Assembly: GCA_050185455.1 (NCBI GenBank)
Contig: JBFWZL010000237.1
Location: forward strand, 1-9,507
Direction of reading: 5' to 3'
DNA: 9,507 nucleotides
From: SYOC01 sp050185455
GTDB taxonomy: Bacteria > Desulfobacterota > Binatia > Bin18
Shown: in pieces, positions 1-6,368 of the stretch
Position numbering within the stretch: the first letter of the stretch is position 1
Layout of the letters: the number at the start of each line of letters is the position of its first letter
The notes under the pieces: generated by a model
What the model saw: the letters and a program-made list of their open reading frames with translations, nothing else
Databases searched by the model: none
What the model was told of the DNA's origin: nothing
Program-made: the position numbers and the translations under genes

Positions 1-564
1 ACAGTGCAGCAGCTGCTGCCAGAGGTGCGGCTGCATATCTACGGGAGTGCCATACCGGATTCGCTTATCGAACTTGCCTCCGATCGCGTCGTTATCGGGG
101 GGCACGTAGCCGACTTGGCCGTGGCTTTTGACCGCCACCGCGTGAGTATCGCCCCCCTTCGCTTCGGTGCAGGATTCAAGGGCAAGTTGGCTGCCAGCTT
201 GGCTCATGGCGTGCCAAGCGTGGTGACCCCGATCGGGGCGGAGGGAACAGGGTTAAATGATGGCGAACACGTGCTGGTAGCGGAGGATGCGGTCACCTTC
301 GCGGCTGCGATCGTGTACCTATATAATAATGAACCTCTCTGGCGACGCCTGGCCAGGTCAGGCCTGCAGTTTGTGCGAGAGCAGTTTTCCTCCGAAATGG
401 CCAAGCGTCATTTTCGGGAGATATTGGCCAAGGTGAACTGGCCCGCCCAGCCCCTCGAGACCTTCTCCGAGATGGCGCCGGCCAGCAACCCCAGCCCAGA
501 TTGCCTTGGCCCAGCGCGCTTTCCTTCCGGACCGGGTCGGATCGAACAGGAGTATATTCGCTAG
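1..564 (+). CDS. Glycosyltransferase family 4, C-terminal part (5' end outside window)
   Basis: This is the C-terminal half of a glycosyltransferase of the GT4 / Glycos_transf_1 type, which moves a sugar from a nucleotide donor during surface-glycan synthesis, probably at the cytoplasmic side of the inner membrane. The frame is open at the left edge (codon ACA at base 1), so the GTG at base 4 is not taken as the start. The key block is RFGAGFKGK followed by LAHGVPSVVTPIGAEG (about residues 53-82 counted from base 4), the typical nucleotide-sugar binding region with the GAEG acidic residue. A helical C-terminus follows, ending near REILAKV. The last 40 or so residues are proline-rich and look like an unstructured tail. 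The same block occurs at the end of the large protein at 1727-4738 (RYGAGIKGK, then IAAEG), so the two are paralogues and the missing part may also be a fusion. The family is clear; the sugar specificity is unknown. Confidence 0.85.
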   Translation, partial: TVQQLLPEVRLHIYGSAIPDSLIELASDRVVIGGHVADLAVAFDRHRVSIAPLRFGAGFKGKLAASLAHGVPSVVTPIGAEGTGLNDGEHVLVAEDAVTFAAAIVYLYNNEPLWRRLARSGLQFVREQFSSEMAKRHFREILAKVNWPAQPLETFSEMAPASNPSPDCLGPARFPSGPGRIEQEYIR

Positions 565-599
565 CTCGGCGCCGCCTGCCTGACAGCGGCGTGCCGAGC
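564..599 (+). terminator. Strong hairpin at the end of the first gene, terminator-like
   Basis: Arms GCTCGGC (564-570) and GCCGAGC (593-599) pair perfectly. Inside them GCCGC (571-575) pairs with GCGGC (586-590), leaving a 10-base loop and a 2-base bulge (591-592). This gives a 12-pair GC-rich stem that begins on the last base of the stop codon. There is no T-run after it, so it is not a classical intrinsic terminator. It could stop transcription with Rho or protect the 3' end of the mRNA. Confidence 0.5.
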
Positions 600-830
600 A
601 GTAGCAGGCTCCATGCGGCTTCCGGCACTGCTGAGGGACCCTCGGAGCAGATCAAGGATGTCCTGACGTCCGACCGCTTGAGCTCGACCCTGGCCCTTCC
701 GCTGTATGGGTCGAACACGGTGCGGTGTCAGTCAGCGCTGAGCGACCACTCCTGCGTCTGCAGTGATATGTCGCCGACCGACGCACTCCTCTCACCGCGA
801 ACCGCGTCCGGCATTCGCGAGGAGGCGAGG

Positions 831-880
831 CCACGCTTAACCGTGGAATCATAAGCCGCGCCGCTTATTCCGTTACCACG
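831..880 (+). repeat. Competing inverted repeats (attenuator-like)
   Basis: CCACG (831-835), CGTGG (842-846) and CCACG (876-880) form two mutually exclusive stems, because the middle element can pair with either outer one. The second stem also contains ATAAGC (851-856) pairing with GCTTAT (863-868) across a 6-base loop. The arms are only 5-6 bases, so chance is a real possibility. The arrangement resembles a small transcription attenuator or RNA switch, but no ligand motif is recognised. Confidence 0.25.
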
Positions 881-1040
881 AACTCTCGGCGCATCAGGGC
901 GTCTGGCGCTGTATTTCCTCGGAGCGACTGGTCGTGCACGCGGTGGAGAAGGAGATATGCCCGCCTTCACGCTGATGCCGAGCTCTCCAGAGTGCGTCTT
1001 AAACGGTTGAGAGCGACTCTGACATTCTCCGCGTCCGACG

Positions 1041-1069
1041 TGTAACAAAATGCAATTTTCGTTATAACG
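1041..1069 (+). promoter_or_regulatory. AT-rich palindromic site, candidate promoter or operator
   Basis: An AT-rich island in otherwise GC-rich DNA holds AAAAT-GCA-ATTTT and, right after it, the perfect palindrome CGTTATAACG (1060-1069). TATAAC at 1063-1068 would serve as a -10 element, with TGTAAC (1041-1046) as a poor -35 element 16 bases upstream. That places a start about 150 bases before the gene at 1230. The palindrome could equally be a regulator site. Confidence 0.3.
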
Positions 1070-1229
1070 TTGTAGCCTGTCCGACATAGTCATCTAATGG
1101 TTGCGAGGGGGGCGGATACGATGTAGCACTTGTCCGCCGTCCGGCACGCGGCTGAGCTACTACGGAGTACCGCGTTTGAAGGCATTTTCCAGTGCGGCAC
1201 GAGAAGGTGCTGGTCAACAAGGATAGCAG

Positions 1230-1667
1230 ATGGCCGTTAATTATAACGAACCGATCACCTTTGGTTCCCAAGGTGCAGCCAAAAGCCTGAGCAGCAGCGG
1301 CATTGATTTTTCCGAAAGCGGACTCCAGTCCTGGACGATTGCCCCGGTCGCAGAGATCGACCTCGCGTTCCCATTCAGTCGGAATGACATCACCATGGAG
1401 CTGGAGGCAATACCCTTCATCGTACCCGAAACGGTGCCGGTGCAGAAAGCTTTCATTTTTGCCGCTGGGTCTTTTGTCGGCTTTCTGAGCATCACGGGCC
1501 ATACCACATGCACATTCTCCATTACCCGTAGCATGCTATCCGGCCGTACCGTCCGGCTCTCCATCGTTATTCCGACTGCGGTCTCTCCTTCCTCTATATA
1601 TATGAGCGACGATCAGCGTGAACTTGGGCTTCGCTTGGCGTCGATTGCCTTTCGGACCGGCGCATAA
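1230..1667 (+). CDS. Small beta-rich protein (145 aa), polysaccharide-cluster accessory domain
   Basis: A complete 145-residue protein starting at ATG with a good ribosome binding site, AAGGA at 1219-1223, 6 bases upstream. There is no signal peptide, membrane segment or long helix. The sequence alternates polar and hydrophobic residues, as expected for a beta-sandwich. The C-terminal part reads SDDQRELGLRLASIAF, resembling the '(D/E)xRxLGlal' ending that I recall from non-catalytic domains attached to, or beside, alphaproteobacterial glycosyltransferases. No catalytic motif is visible. It lies 59 bases upstream of the large GT2-GT4 gene on the same strand and is probably cotranscribed with it. 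By context it may bind glycan or help assemble the glycosyltransferase, but this is inference and the function is unknown. Codon use and composition match the flanking genes. Confidence 0.75.
   Translation: MAVNYNEPITFGSQGAAKSLSSSGIDFSESGLQSWTIAPVAEIDLAFPFSRNDITMELEAIPFIVPETVPVQKAFIFAAGSFVGFLSITGHTTCTFSITRSMLSGRTVRLSIVIPTAVSPSSIYMSDDQRELGLRLASIAFRTGA
1235..1248 (+). repeat. Inverted repeat CGTTA-N4-TAACG at the start of the small gene
   Basis: CGTTA (1235-1239) and TAACG (1244-1248) flank ATTA, only 3 bases after the start codon at 1230. The same half-sites, without the spacer, form CGTTATAACG at 1060-1069. The pair could be binding sites for one regulator or a coincidence. The second copy lies in coding sequence. 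Confidence 0.25.
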
Positions 1668-1713
1668 CCATCACAGCCGCCCGCCTCGCAACAGCGGTGC
1701 CGGAATCCAGATC

Positions 1714-1717
1714 AGGA
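1714..1717 (+). promoter_or_regulatory. Ribosome binding site selecting the start at 1727
   Basis: AGGA sits 9 bases before the ATG at 1727. The longer in-frame alternative, GTG at 1697, has no purine-rich sequence in front of it, so the ATG is preferred. Confidence 0.55.
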
Positions 1718-1726
1718 CATTTACGC

Positions 1727-4700
1727 ATGTCATCGGAAACATCTCTCGACGCTCGAGTTAGAAACTCCCGTAGGGGCACTGGAGCGTCGGGACGCCGTTC
1801 CACAGCCATTCGGCCGGATAAGCTGGAGGCTACCGTACCGGCAGGTGACGCCGATGTAATCACTATGGAGCCCAAGGCGAGCCGCGACGATGAGTTTAGG
1901 TCAGAGAACGACCTCCCCGGCGGGCAGGATGTAGCCACCAACCTGAGCACGGACGCGATTGCCGCGTCGGTCGACCTAGGCCTTGGCCTGGAAACAGACG
2001 ACTTAGTACCCGGTGAAGCCGTCGACGATCAGGATTCATCCAGCGAGACTCACTCCGTTGCCGATGTGGCCGGCCTTCAAAACAGTCCTGGGAGGCCCAC
2101 GACGAATGCGTTCCCTGAGAACGATTCTATACGGCGGACAGCGCCGTCGGACGATCGCCCCTCTATGGCAATTCGGCCCGCAATACCACCGAGAGAATCA
2201 GCGCCAGTAGCCCCCCCCACAAAGCTGCCCGCACCCACGTCAACGGCAGTCGCGGCGATTGGCAGTATTGATCGACTGGATTTCACCGAGGTTTCCGGGT
2301 GGGCTTGGGATCCGGCAAAACCTACAGAACCGATAGACATCGAAATTCTGGACGGAGACGTCGTCGTCCTACGTGTACCGGCCGATCGCTTCCGGACCGA
2401 CCTGCGTGACGCAGGCGTAGGTGACGGCCGCCATGGGTTTTCCATCCGAAACCTAGTCGGTATTCTACCCTTTTCACGTCACCGGGTAAGAGTTCGTCGT
2501 GCGACTGATGGGCGTGATCTGCCAGGCTCACCCAAGTGGGTCGTACAGCCTCGCATGGATGATCAGGCGGTGCAATTTATTGACACTGTTTTCGGGTCTG
2601 CTGTGGCCAGCGCGACCTCACCAGATGATCTGATTCAGCCACTCGGGCAGTTGCTAGGCTACCTGAACGAGATGATCAACGCGCACGAAGCGTTGGCGCG
2701 GGACAGGCATGCCGACACTTACGTCCCTCGTGACGACCTTATCGAAAGCGCTCACCTGACCGATCGGACGCGCGAGTTGGTCGGCATTCTACAGGCGGCA
2801 TATCAACCGCTGAACTTCCAATTAGAGGGAGAGCCAATCGTCTCGGTTATCATACCTGTTTTCAACAAATTCCACTATACATACAATTGTTTAAAGTCAA
2901 TTCAGGATGCGCTACCAGAAAGGCCGTTCGAGATCATCATCGCGGATGACTGCTCATCGGACGAAACTCTGCTCTGCTCCCTGATTTTCACCGGTGCGGT
3001 TCGGGTGGCTCGGAATGCGCGCAACCAGGGTTTCGTACGCACCTGCAATGCGGGTGCCGCGGCGGCGCGCGGAAAGTACCTGCTGTTCCTGAACAACGAC
3101 ACACTCGTGAAGCCAGGGTGGCTGGACGAACTCGTCGAGACATTCGAACAGGTGCCGAACATCGGCATTGCCGGATCCAAGCTCCTGTTCGAGGATGGCT
3201 CGCTACAGGAAGCCGGCGGCATCATTTGGCGAATGGGTGATGGATGGAACTGGGGAAGGGGGCGGGACCCCTCTGACCCGGCCTTCATGTTCCTTCGGGA
3301 CGCTGACTGGGTTTCAGGAGCCGCATTGATGATTGAGCGTGCCCTGTTCGCGGACCTGAACGGTTTCGACGAACTCTATGTGCCCGCTTATTATGAGGAC
3401 ACAGACATTGCGTTTCGTGTACGAGCGCGAGGAAAGCGTGTCGTTGTCCAGCCGGCCTCAGAGATTGTTCACCTGGAAGGGATTAGCGCTGGCACGGACA
3501 CCGCCGGTACTGGGATGAAGCGCTTCCAGGTTATCAACCATGCGAAGTTCTACCAGCGCTGGAAAAACACCCTGCTGACTCACCGATTCAATGGTGACAG
3601 CCCGGAGCTGGAAGCAGAACGGGTGGTACAGCGACGGGCGTTTTTCATTGACGATTCGGTGCCGACACCCGATCAGGATGCCGGATCGAATGCAGCTGTC
3701 GAACACATGCGAGCGTTGATGGACCTAGGCTACAAGGTCACATTCCTGCCCGCCGACAACATGTCGCGGATTGATCCGTATACGGGTCAGCTGCAGAAGC
3801 TCGGAATTGAGTGCCAGTATTATCCCCACTATTGGTCAGTAGAAGAAGTGTTTCGTAAGACTACCGTCAAACCCGATCTGGTATATTTGCATCGATATAC
3901 AAACGCGAGCAAGTATGCGACGATGGTTAGACGGTACTTTCCTGAATGCCGTGTCGTCTACAACGTCGCAGATCTGCATTTCCTCCGCATGGAACGTCAG
4001 ATGGCTGTCGAGCCGGACACGACCAGCGCGGCACAAGTTGCAGCGCAACGCCGCGCAGAGATGTCCGCAATGGAGAACGTCGACTGTGTCATCGTGCATT
4101 CGCCCGTCGAGGCGGCGATGCTCCGCGAGGTTGCCCCCGATCTCAACGTTAAAGTCGTGCCGTGGACCGTACGCCCTCGGCCGACGGAAGTGCCGTTTGC
4201 AGAGCGTTCAGGCACAGCCTTCGTGGGCGGATTCGGGCACGTTCCGAACGTTGACGCGGTGCAGTATTTCGTGAGCGATGTCTTGCCGCTGTTACAGACG
4301 CGCGCGCCAGACATGATGACGTATATTGTCGGCAGCAAGATGCCTGACACCATCTCCAATCTGAGACGACAAGGGTTAGCTCCCGTCGGGTTCGTGCCAG
4401 ATTTAGCTCAGGTGCTACACAAACTCCGCTGCACCGTGGTCCCGTTGCGGTACGGCGCCGGCATCAAGGGAAAAGTTTTGGAAAGCTTCGCACATGGACT
4501 GCCGTGCGTGATGAGTGAAATTGCCGCCGAAGGGCTTGACCTGCCGAACGAACTCACTTGGTTAGTTGCGCGATCCCCTGCAGAATTTGCTGAAAAGTTG
4601 GCGCAACTACACAGAGACGCATCACTCAACGCGAACTTAACAGCCGCTGGTCTGCATTACATCGGCAAACGGCACAGTCAGGCGGCAGTAGTGACCGCCT

Positions 4701-4738
4701 TGCGGGAAGCGACCGATGTACCCGTACCAGCTGTCTAG
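1727..4738 (+). CDS. Large bifunctional glycosyltransferase, GT2-GT4 fusion with N-terminal SGWAWDP domain
   Basis: A 1003-residue protein predicted to carry two sugar-transfer activities for surface polysaccharide synthesis. Parts in order, counted from the ATG at 1727: residues 1-175 are acidic, Ser/Pro-rich and probably disordered. About 180-280 is a beta-rich domain with SGWAWD (190-195) and RTDLRDAGVGDGRHGFSI, a module I recall from methylobacterial and rhizobial glycosyltransferases. A helical linker follows. About 370-600 is a GT-A GT2 domain with SVIIPVFNK, ADD (D407, D408), the metal-binding NND (456-458) and the catalytic YEDTD (E557, D558). About 637-1000 is a GT4 domain beginning FIDDSVPTPDQDAGS and containing RYGAGIKGK (908-916) and the acidic IAAEG. 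The key residues are present, so both domains look active. There is no membrane segment. Substrates cannot be read from the sequence. GTG 1697 would add 10 residues but lacks a binding site. Confidence 0.9.
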   Translation: MSSETSLDARVRNSRRGTGASGRRSTAIRPDKLEATVPAGDADVITMEPKASRDDEFRSENDLPGGQDVATNLSTDAIAASVDLGLGLETDDLVPGEAVDDQDSSSETHSVADVAGLQNSPGRPTTNAFPENDSIRRTAPSDDRPSMAIRPAIPPRESAPVAPPTKLPAPTSTAVAAIGSIDRLDFTEVSGWAWDPAKPTEPIDIEILDGDVVVLRVPADRFRTDLRDAGVGDGRHGFSIRNLVGILPFSRHRVRVRRATDGRDLPGSPKWVVQPRMDDQAVQFIDTVFGSAVASATSPDDLIQPLGQLLGYLNEMINAHEALARDRHADTYVPRDDLIESAHLTDRTRELVGILQAAYQPLNFQLEGEPIVSVIIPVFNKFHYTYNCLKSIQDALPERPFEIIIADDCSSDETLLCSLIFTGAVRVARNARNQGFVRTCNAGAAAARGKYLLFLNNDTLVKPGWLDELVETFEQVPNIGIAGSKLLFEDGSLQEAGGIIWRMGDGWNWGRGRDPSDPAFMFLRDADWVSGAALMIERALFADLNGFDELYVPAYYEDTDIAFRVRARGKRVVVQPASEIVHLEGISAGTDTAGTGMKRFQVINHAKFYQRWKNTLLTHRFNGDSPELEAERVVQRRAFFIDDSVPTPDQDAGSNAAVEHMRALMDLGYKVTFLPADNMSRIDPYTGQLQKLGIECQYYPHYWSVEEVFRKTTVKPDLVYLHRYTNASKYATMVRRYFPECRVVYNVADLHFLRMERQMAVEPDTTSAAQVAAQRRAEMSAMENVDCVIVHSPVEAAMLREVAPDLNVKVVPWTVRPRPTEVPFAERSGTAFVGGFGHVPNVDAVQYFVSDVLPLLQTRAPDMMTYIVGSKMPDTISNLRRQGLAPVGFVPDLAQVLHKLRCTVVPLRYGAGIKGKVLESFAHGLPCVMSEIAAEGLDLPNELTWLVARSPAEFAEKLAQLHRDASLNANLTAAGLHYIGKRHSQAAVVTALREATDVPVPAV

Positions 4739-4759
4739 AGGTATGAAACCCGTGACCAT

Positions 4760-4771
4760 CTGGACGTCCAG
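4760..4771 (+). repeat. Perfect 12-base palindrome CTGGACGTCCAG
   Basis: A self-complementary 12-mer lies 22 bases after the stop of the large glycosyltransferase. It has no loop, so a stable RNA hairpin is unlikely. A dimeric protein-binding site is possible, as is chance. Confidence 0.25.
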
Positions 4772-4817
4772 TCTACATTGGACGACCGTCAACATGCACT
4801 TGCTATCCGGAGCGCTC

Positions 4818-4852
4818 GGCCAGACCAAAAGTTCCCTCTCACGGATCTGGCC
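4818..4852 (+). repeat. Inverted repeat GGCCAGA / TCTGGCC between operon parts
   Basis: Seven-base arms (4818-4824 and 4846-4852) enclose a 21-base loop in the 167-base gap between the large glycosyltransferase and the sulfotransferase. No T-run follows. It could be a weak hairpin slowing transcription before the sulfotransferase. The support is the pairing alone. Confidence 0.25.
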
Positions 4853-4894
4853 AACCGCAGCCAAATTCATACAAACATAGCGCTGCAGATTAGC

Positions 4895-4898
4895 GGAG
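4895..4898 (+). promoter_or_regulatory. Ribosome binding site selecting the GTG start at 4906
   Basis: GGAG lies 7 bases before GTG 4906. The alternative ATG at 4915 would be 16 bases away, so the GTG is the better start. Confidence 0.5.
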
Positions 4899-4905
4899 AA
4901 CACCT

Positions 4906-5652
4906 GTGAGCGATATGGATCCAAATTACGTCTTCATTTGTGGATGCCCGAGATCAGGCACCACTTTCTTGGCAAACTTCCTGAACAAACATCCCCGCAT
5001 CTGCATAGGAATTGAACGATACGGTAATCTTTTTTTTAAGGAACCACTAACTACTGCCTTGTTCAAGCGAGACCGATTCTTCGATATTCGATCTGGGGAC
5101 ACGTTTTATACCTCCCTTGACTTCTCAGACATATATGAAAAGAAGTACAAGTTCTTTGACAGTTCGATTTTAGTCGGAGACAAAATTCCCTTGCTATTTA
5201 GGTATCTTGACCAATTGAAAATCAACTTCCCTGGGGCGCGGCTCGTATTCTGTGTTCGCAACATATTCGACGTCGCGTCATCCTACGAGAGGCGTGCACT
5301 TGACCGCAACGACACTACCTGGGCTACTGATAAGGACGCTCTCGCCTCCATAGTCGACTGGAATAGCTCCTTGCACTCCTTTCTTAAGCATGGGAGTGGT
5401 TTCAATGCGTATGTGTTTGATTACGATCTGTTTTTTAACGGAGACACGACGAACGAGCAGGCGCGGCGCATATTCGATTGGCTAGATGTGGGTTGGACCG
5501 ACTCTCTCCAGGGCCATTTAGAAAATTTTTCACATCGAGCCCGAGAGCTAGAATTCGCACGGCGTCGAGATCTCGCCCCAGCGATCCTTCGTGCAATTTC
5601 TCTACAAGCTGCCTTCGGTCCGTACCGCCGGGTCCTCGAGTGGACTCGTTAG
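4906..5652 (+). CDS. PAPS-dependent sulfotransferase
   Basis: A 248-residue sulfotransferase of the Sulfotransfer_1/3 type, which moves sulfate from PAPS to a hydroxyl group, here most likely on a glycan because of the neighbours. The 5'-phosphosulfate loop is CPRSGTTFL (residues 14-22). GDKIP (91-95) matches the family's second conserved block. VFCVRNIFDVASSY (114-127), with R118 and the serines at 125-126, is the 3'-phosphate binding region. There is no signal peptide or membrane segment, so it is cytoplasmic. Length is near the short end for the family but all core motifs are present. Base composition stands out: I counted 71 G+C in 180 bases at 5041-5220 (39%), against 116 in 180 (64%) at 4021-4200 in the previous gene. 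It also holds a run of eight T (5030-5037). Both suggest recent acquisition. The stop is 2 bases before the acetyltransferase start, so the two are cotranscribed. Confidence 0.88.
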   Translation: MSDMDPNYVFICGCPRSGTTFLANFLNKHPRICIGIERYGNLFFKEPLTTALFKRDRFFDIRSGDTFYTSLDFSDIYEKKYKFFDSSILVGDKIPLLFRYLDQLKINFPGARLVFCVRNIFDVASSYERRALDRNDTTWATDKDALASIVDWNSSLHSFLKHGSGFNAYVFDYDLFFNGDTTNEQARRIFDWLDVGWTDSLQGHLENFSHRARELEFARRRDLAPAILRAISLQAAFGPYRRVLEWTR

Positions 5653-5654
5653 AC

Positions 5655-6368
5655 ATGAAGGCAGCAGTGCTAAAGGCTTGCTGGATCGACTGGCCAACCA
5701 TCGAGCGCAGTGTAGGACCGGGTACCATGCTCCGAATAGAGGGGCCGTCACGAATTGGCGCGCTTTCGGTAGTGCGCCGGTTCGAGATCGGAGCTTTTTC
5801 TTACCTGCACGATGGGTTTGGGTTCTCGGTCTCGATTGGGCGCTACGTGTCCATAGGTCGACAACTTAATGTATTGTAGCCAGATCATCCGACGGACTGG
5901 TTGTTTACGAGCCCCTTCCAACATCAGCCACAGACATTTTTGCAGTCCACCGGAAGTAATTTTTTTAGCTCCTTTGAAGCTACGCCTCGTGACGGGCATC
6001 GAATGCATAATCGAATTGGCAACGACGTGTGGATTGGATTCGGGGTGACGATAGTACATGGATGTGATATTCCGGACGGATGCGTTATTGCGGCGGGAAG
6101 CGTGGTGACAAGGTCTCCGCCGCCCTATTCTATCGTCGGCGGAGTTCCGGCACGCGTTATCCGGCCGCGCTTTGACACGAAAACGGTATCCCGTTTGATT
6201 GCGTTGCAATGGTGGAACCTGAGCCCGTCACATTTGAGAGATCTTGATTTTCGGGACGTTTCCGCATGCCTCGATAAATTGGAGCGACTTCAGGAAGAGT
6301 CTCGACAGGCCTTTAATCCGCCCGTTGTTGAGGGCACACTTTCCGGCTTAGAGGTGAGGCATTCGTAA
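5655..6368 (+). pseudogene. CatB/WbbJ-like hexapeptide O-acetyltransferase, interrupted by an in-frame TAG
   Basis: The frame from ATG 5655 to TAA 6366-6368 encodes a left-handed beta-helix acetyltransferase of the xenobiotic/CatB family, except for one stop codon, TAG at 5877-5879 (codon 75). Before it, hexapeptide-type repeats run through SIGRYVSIGRQLNVL. After it, in the same frame, comes PDHPTDWLFTSPF, the loop with the expected catalytic His (codon 5886-5888), then NRIGNDVWIGFGVTIVHG and AAGSVVTRSPPPYSIVGGVPARVI, the typical acetyl-CoA binding coil. Changing that one codon, for example CAG to TAG, would restore a 237-residue protein. The 74-residue front piece lacks the catalytic His, and no good restart follows the stop (only a TTG at 5901). 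The intact enzyme would O-acetylate a sugar. It is packed 2 bases after the sulfotransferase. A sequencing error or amber read-through cannot be excluded. Confidence 0.85.

Larger units (their letters stand above)
600..1229. other. Long intergenic stretch with no convincing gene
   Basis: About 630 bases separate the first gene from the next. Open frames exist on both strands here, but their translations are rich in Arg, Ser and Pro and show no recognisable motif or good ribosome binding site, so I treat them as chance frames. What is visible: a perfect palindrome TCAGCGCTGA (732-741), a cluster of competing short inverted repeats (831-880), a palindrome CGTGCACG (933-940), and an AT-rich island (1041-1072) containing CGTTATAACG. 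It may be the 5' regulatory region of the following genes, or a remnant of a deleted gene. Confidence 0.5.

Noticed and set aside
501..854. 117-codon + strand frame after the first glycosyltransferase
   Set aside because: It overlaps the end of a real gene, has no ribosome binding site at a sensible start, and its Ser/Arg-rich translation shows no motif.
949..1010. AAGGAG followed by ATG 957 and a 17-codon frame ending at TGA 1008-1010, a possible leader peptide
   Set aside because: The ribosome binding site is only 2 bases from the ATG and the peptide has no run of repeated codons or other attenuator sign.
728..1093. 121-codon - strand frame in the intergenic stretch
   Set aside because: The translation looks like random GC-rich sequence (Arg/Ser/Pro) and shows no family motif. 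The frame also runs through the palindromic region.
2077..2445. Long antisense frames within the large glycosyltransferase
   Set aside because: They mirror the codon pattern of the real + strand gene and have no features of their own.
5901..6368. Reading the second half of the acetyltransferase as its own gene
   Set aside because: The only nearby start is a TTG without a ribosome binding site, and it would begin after the catalytic His and lack the first coils.
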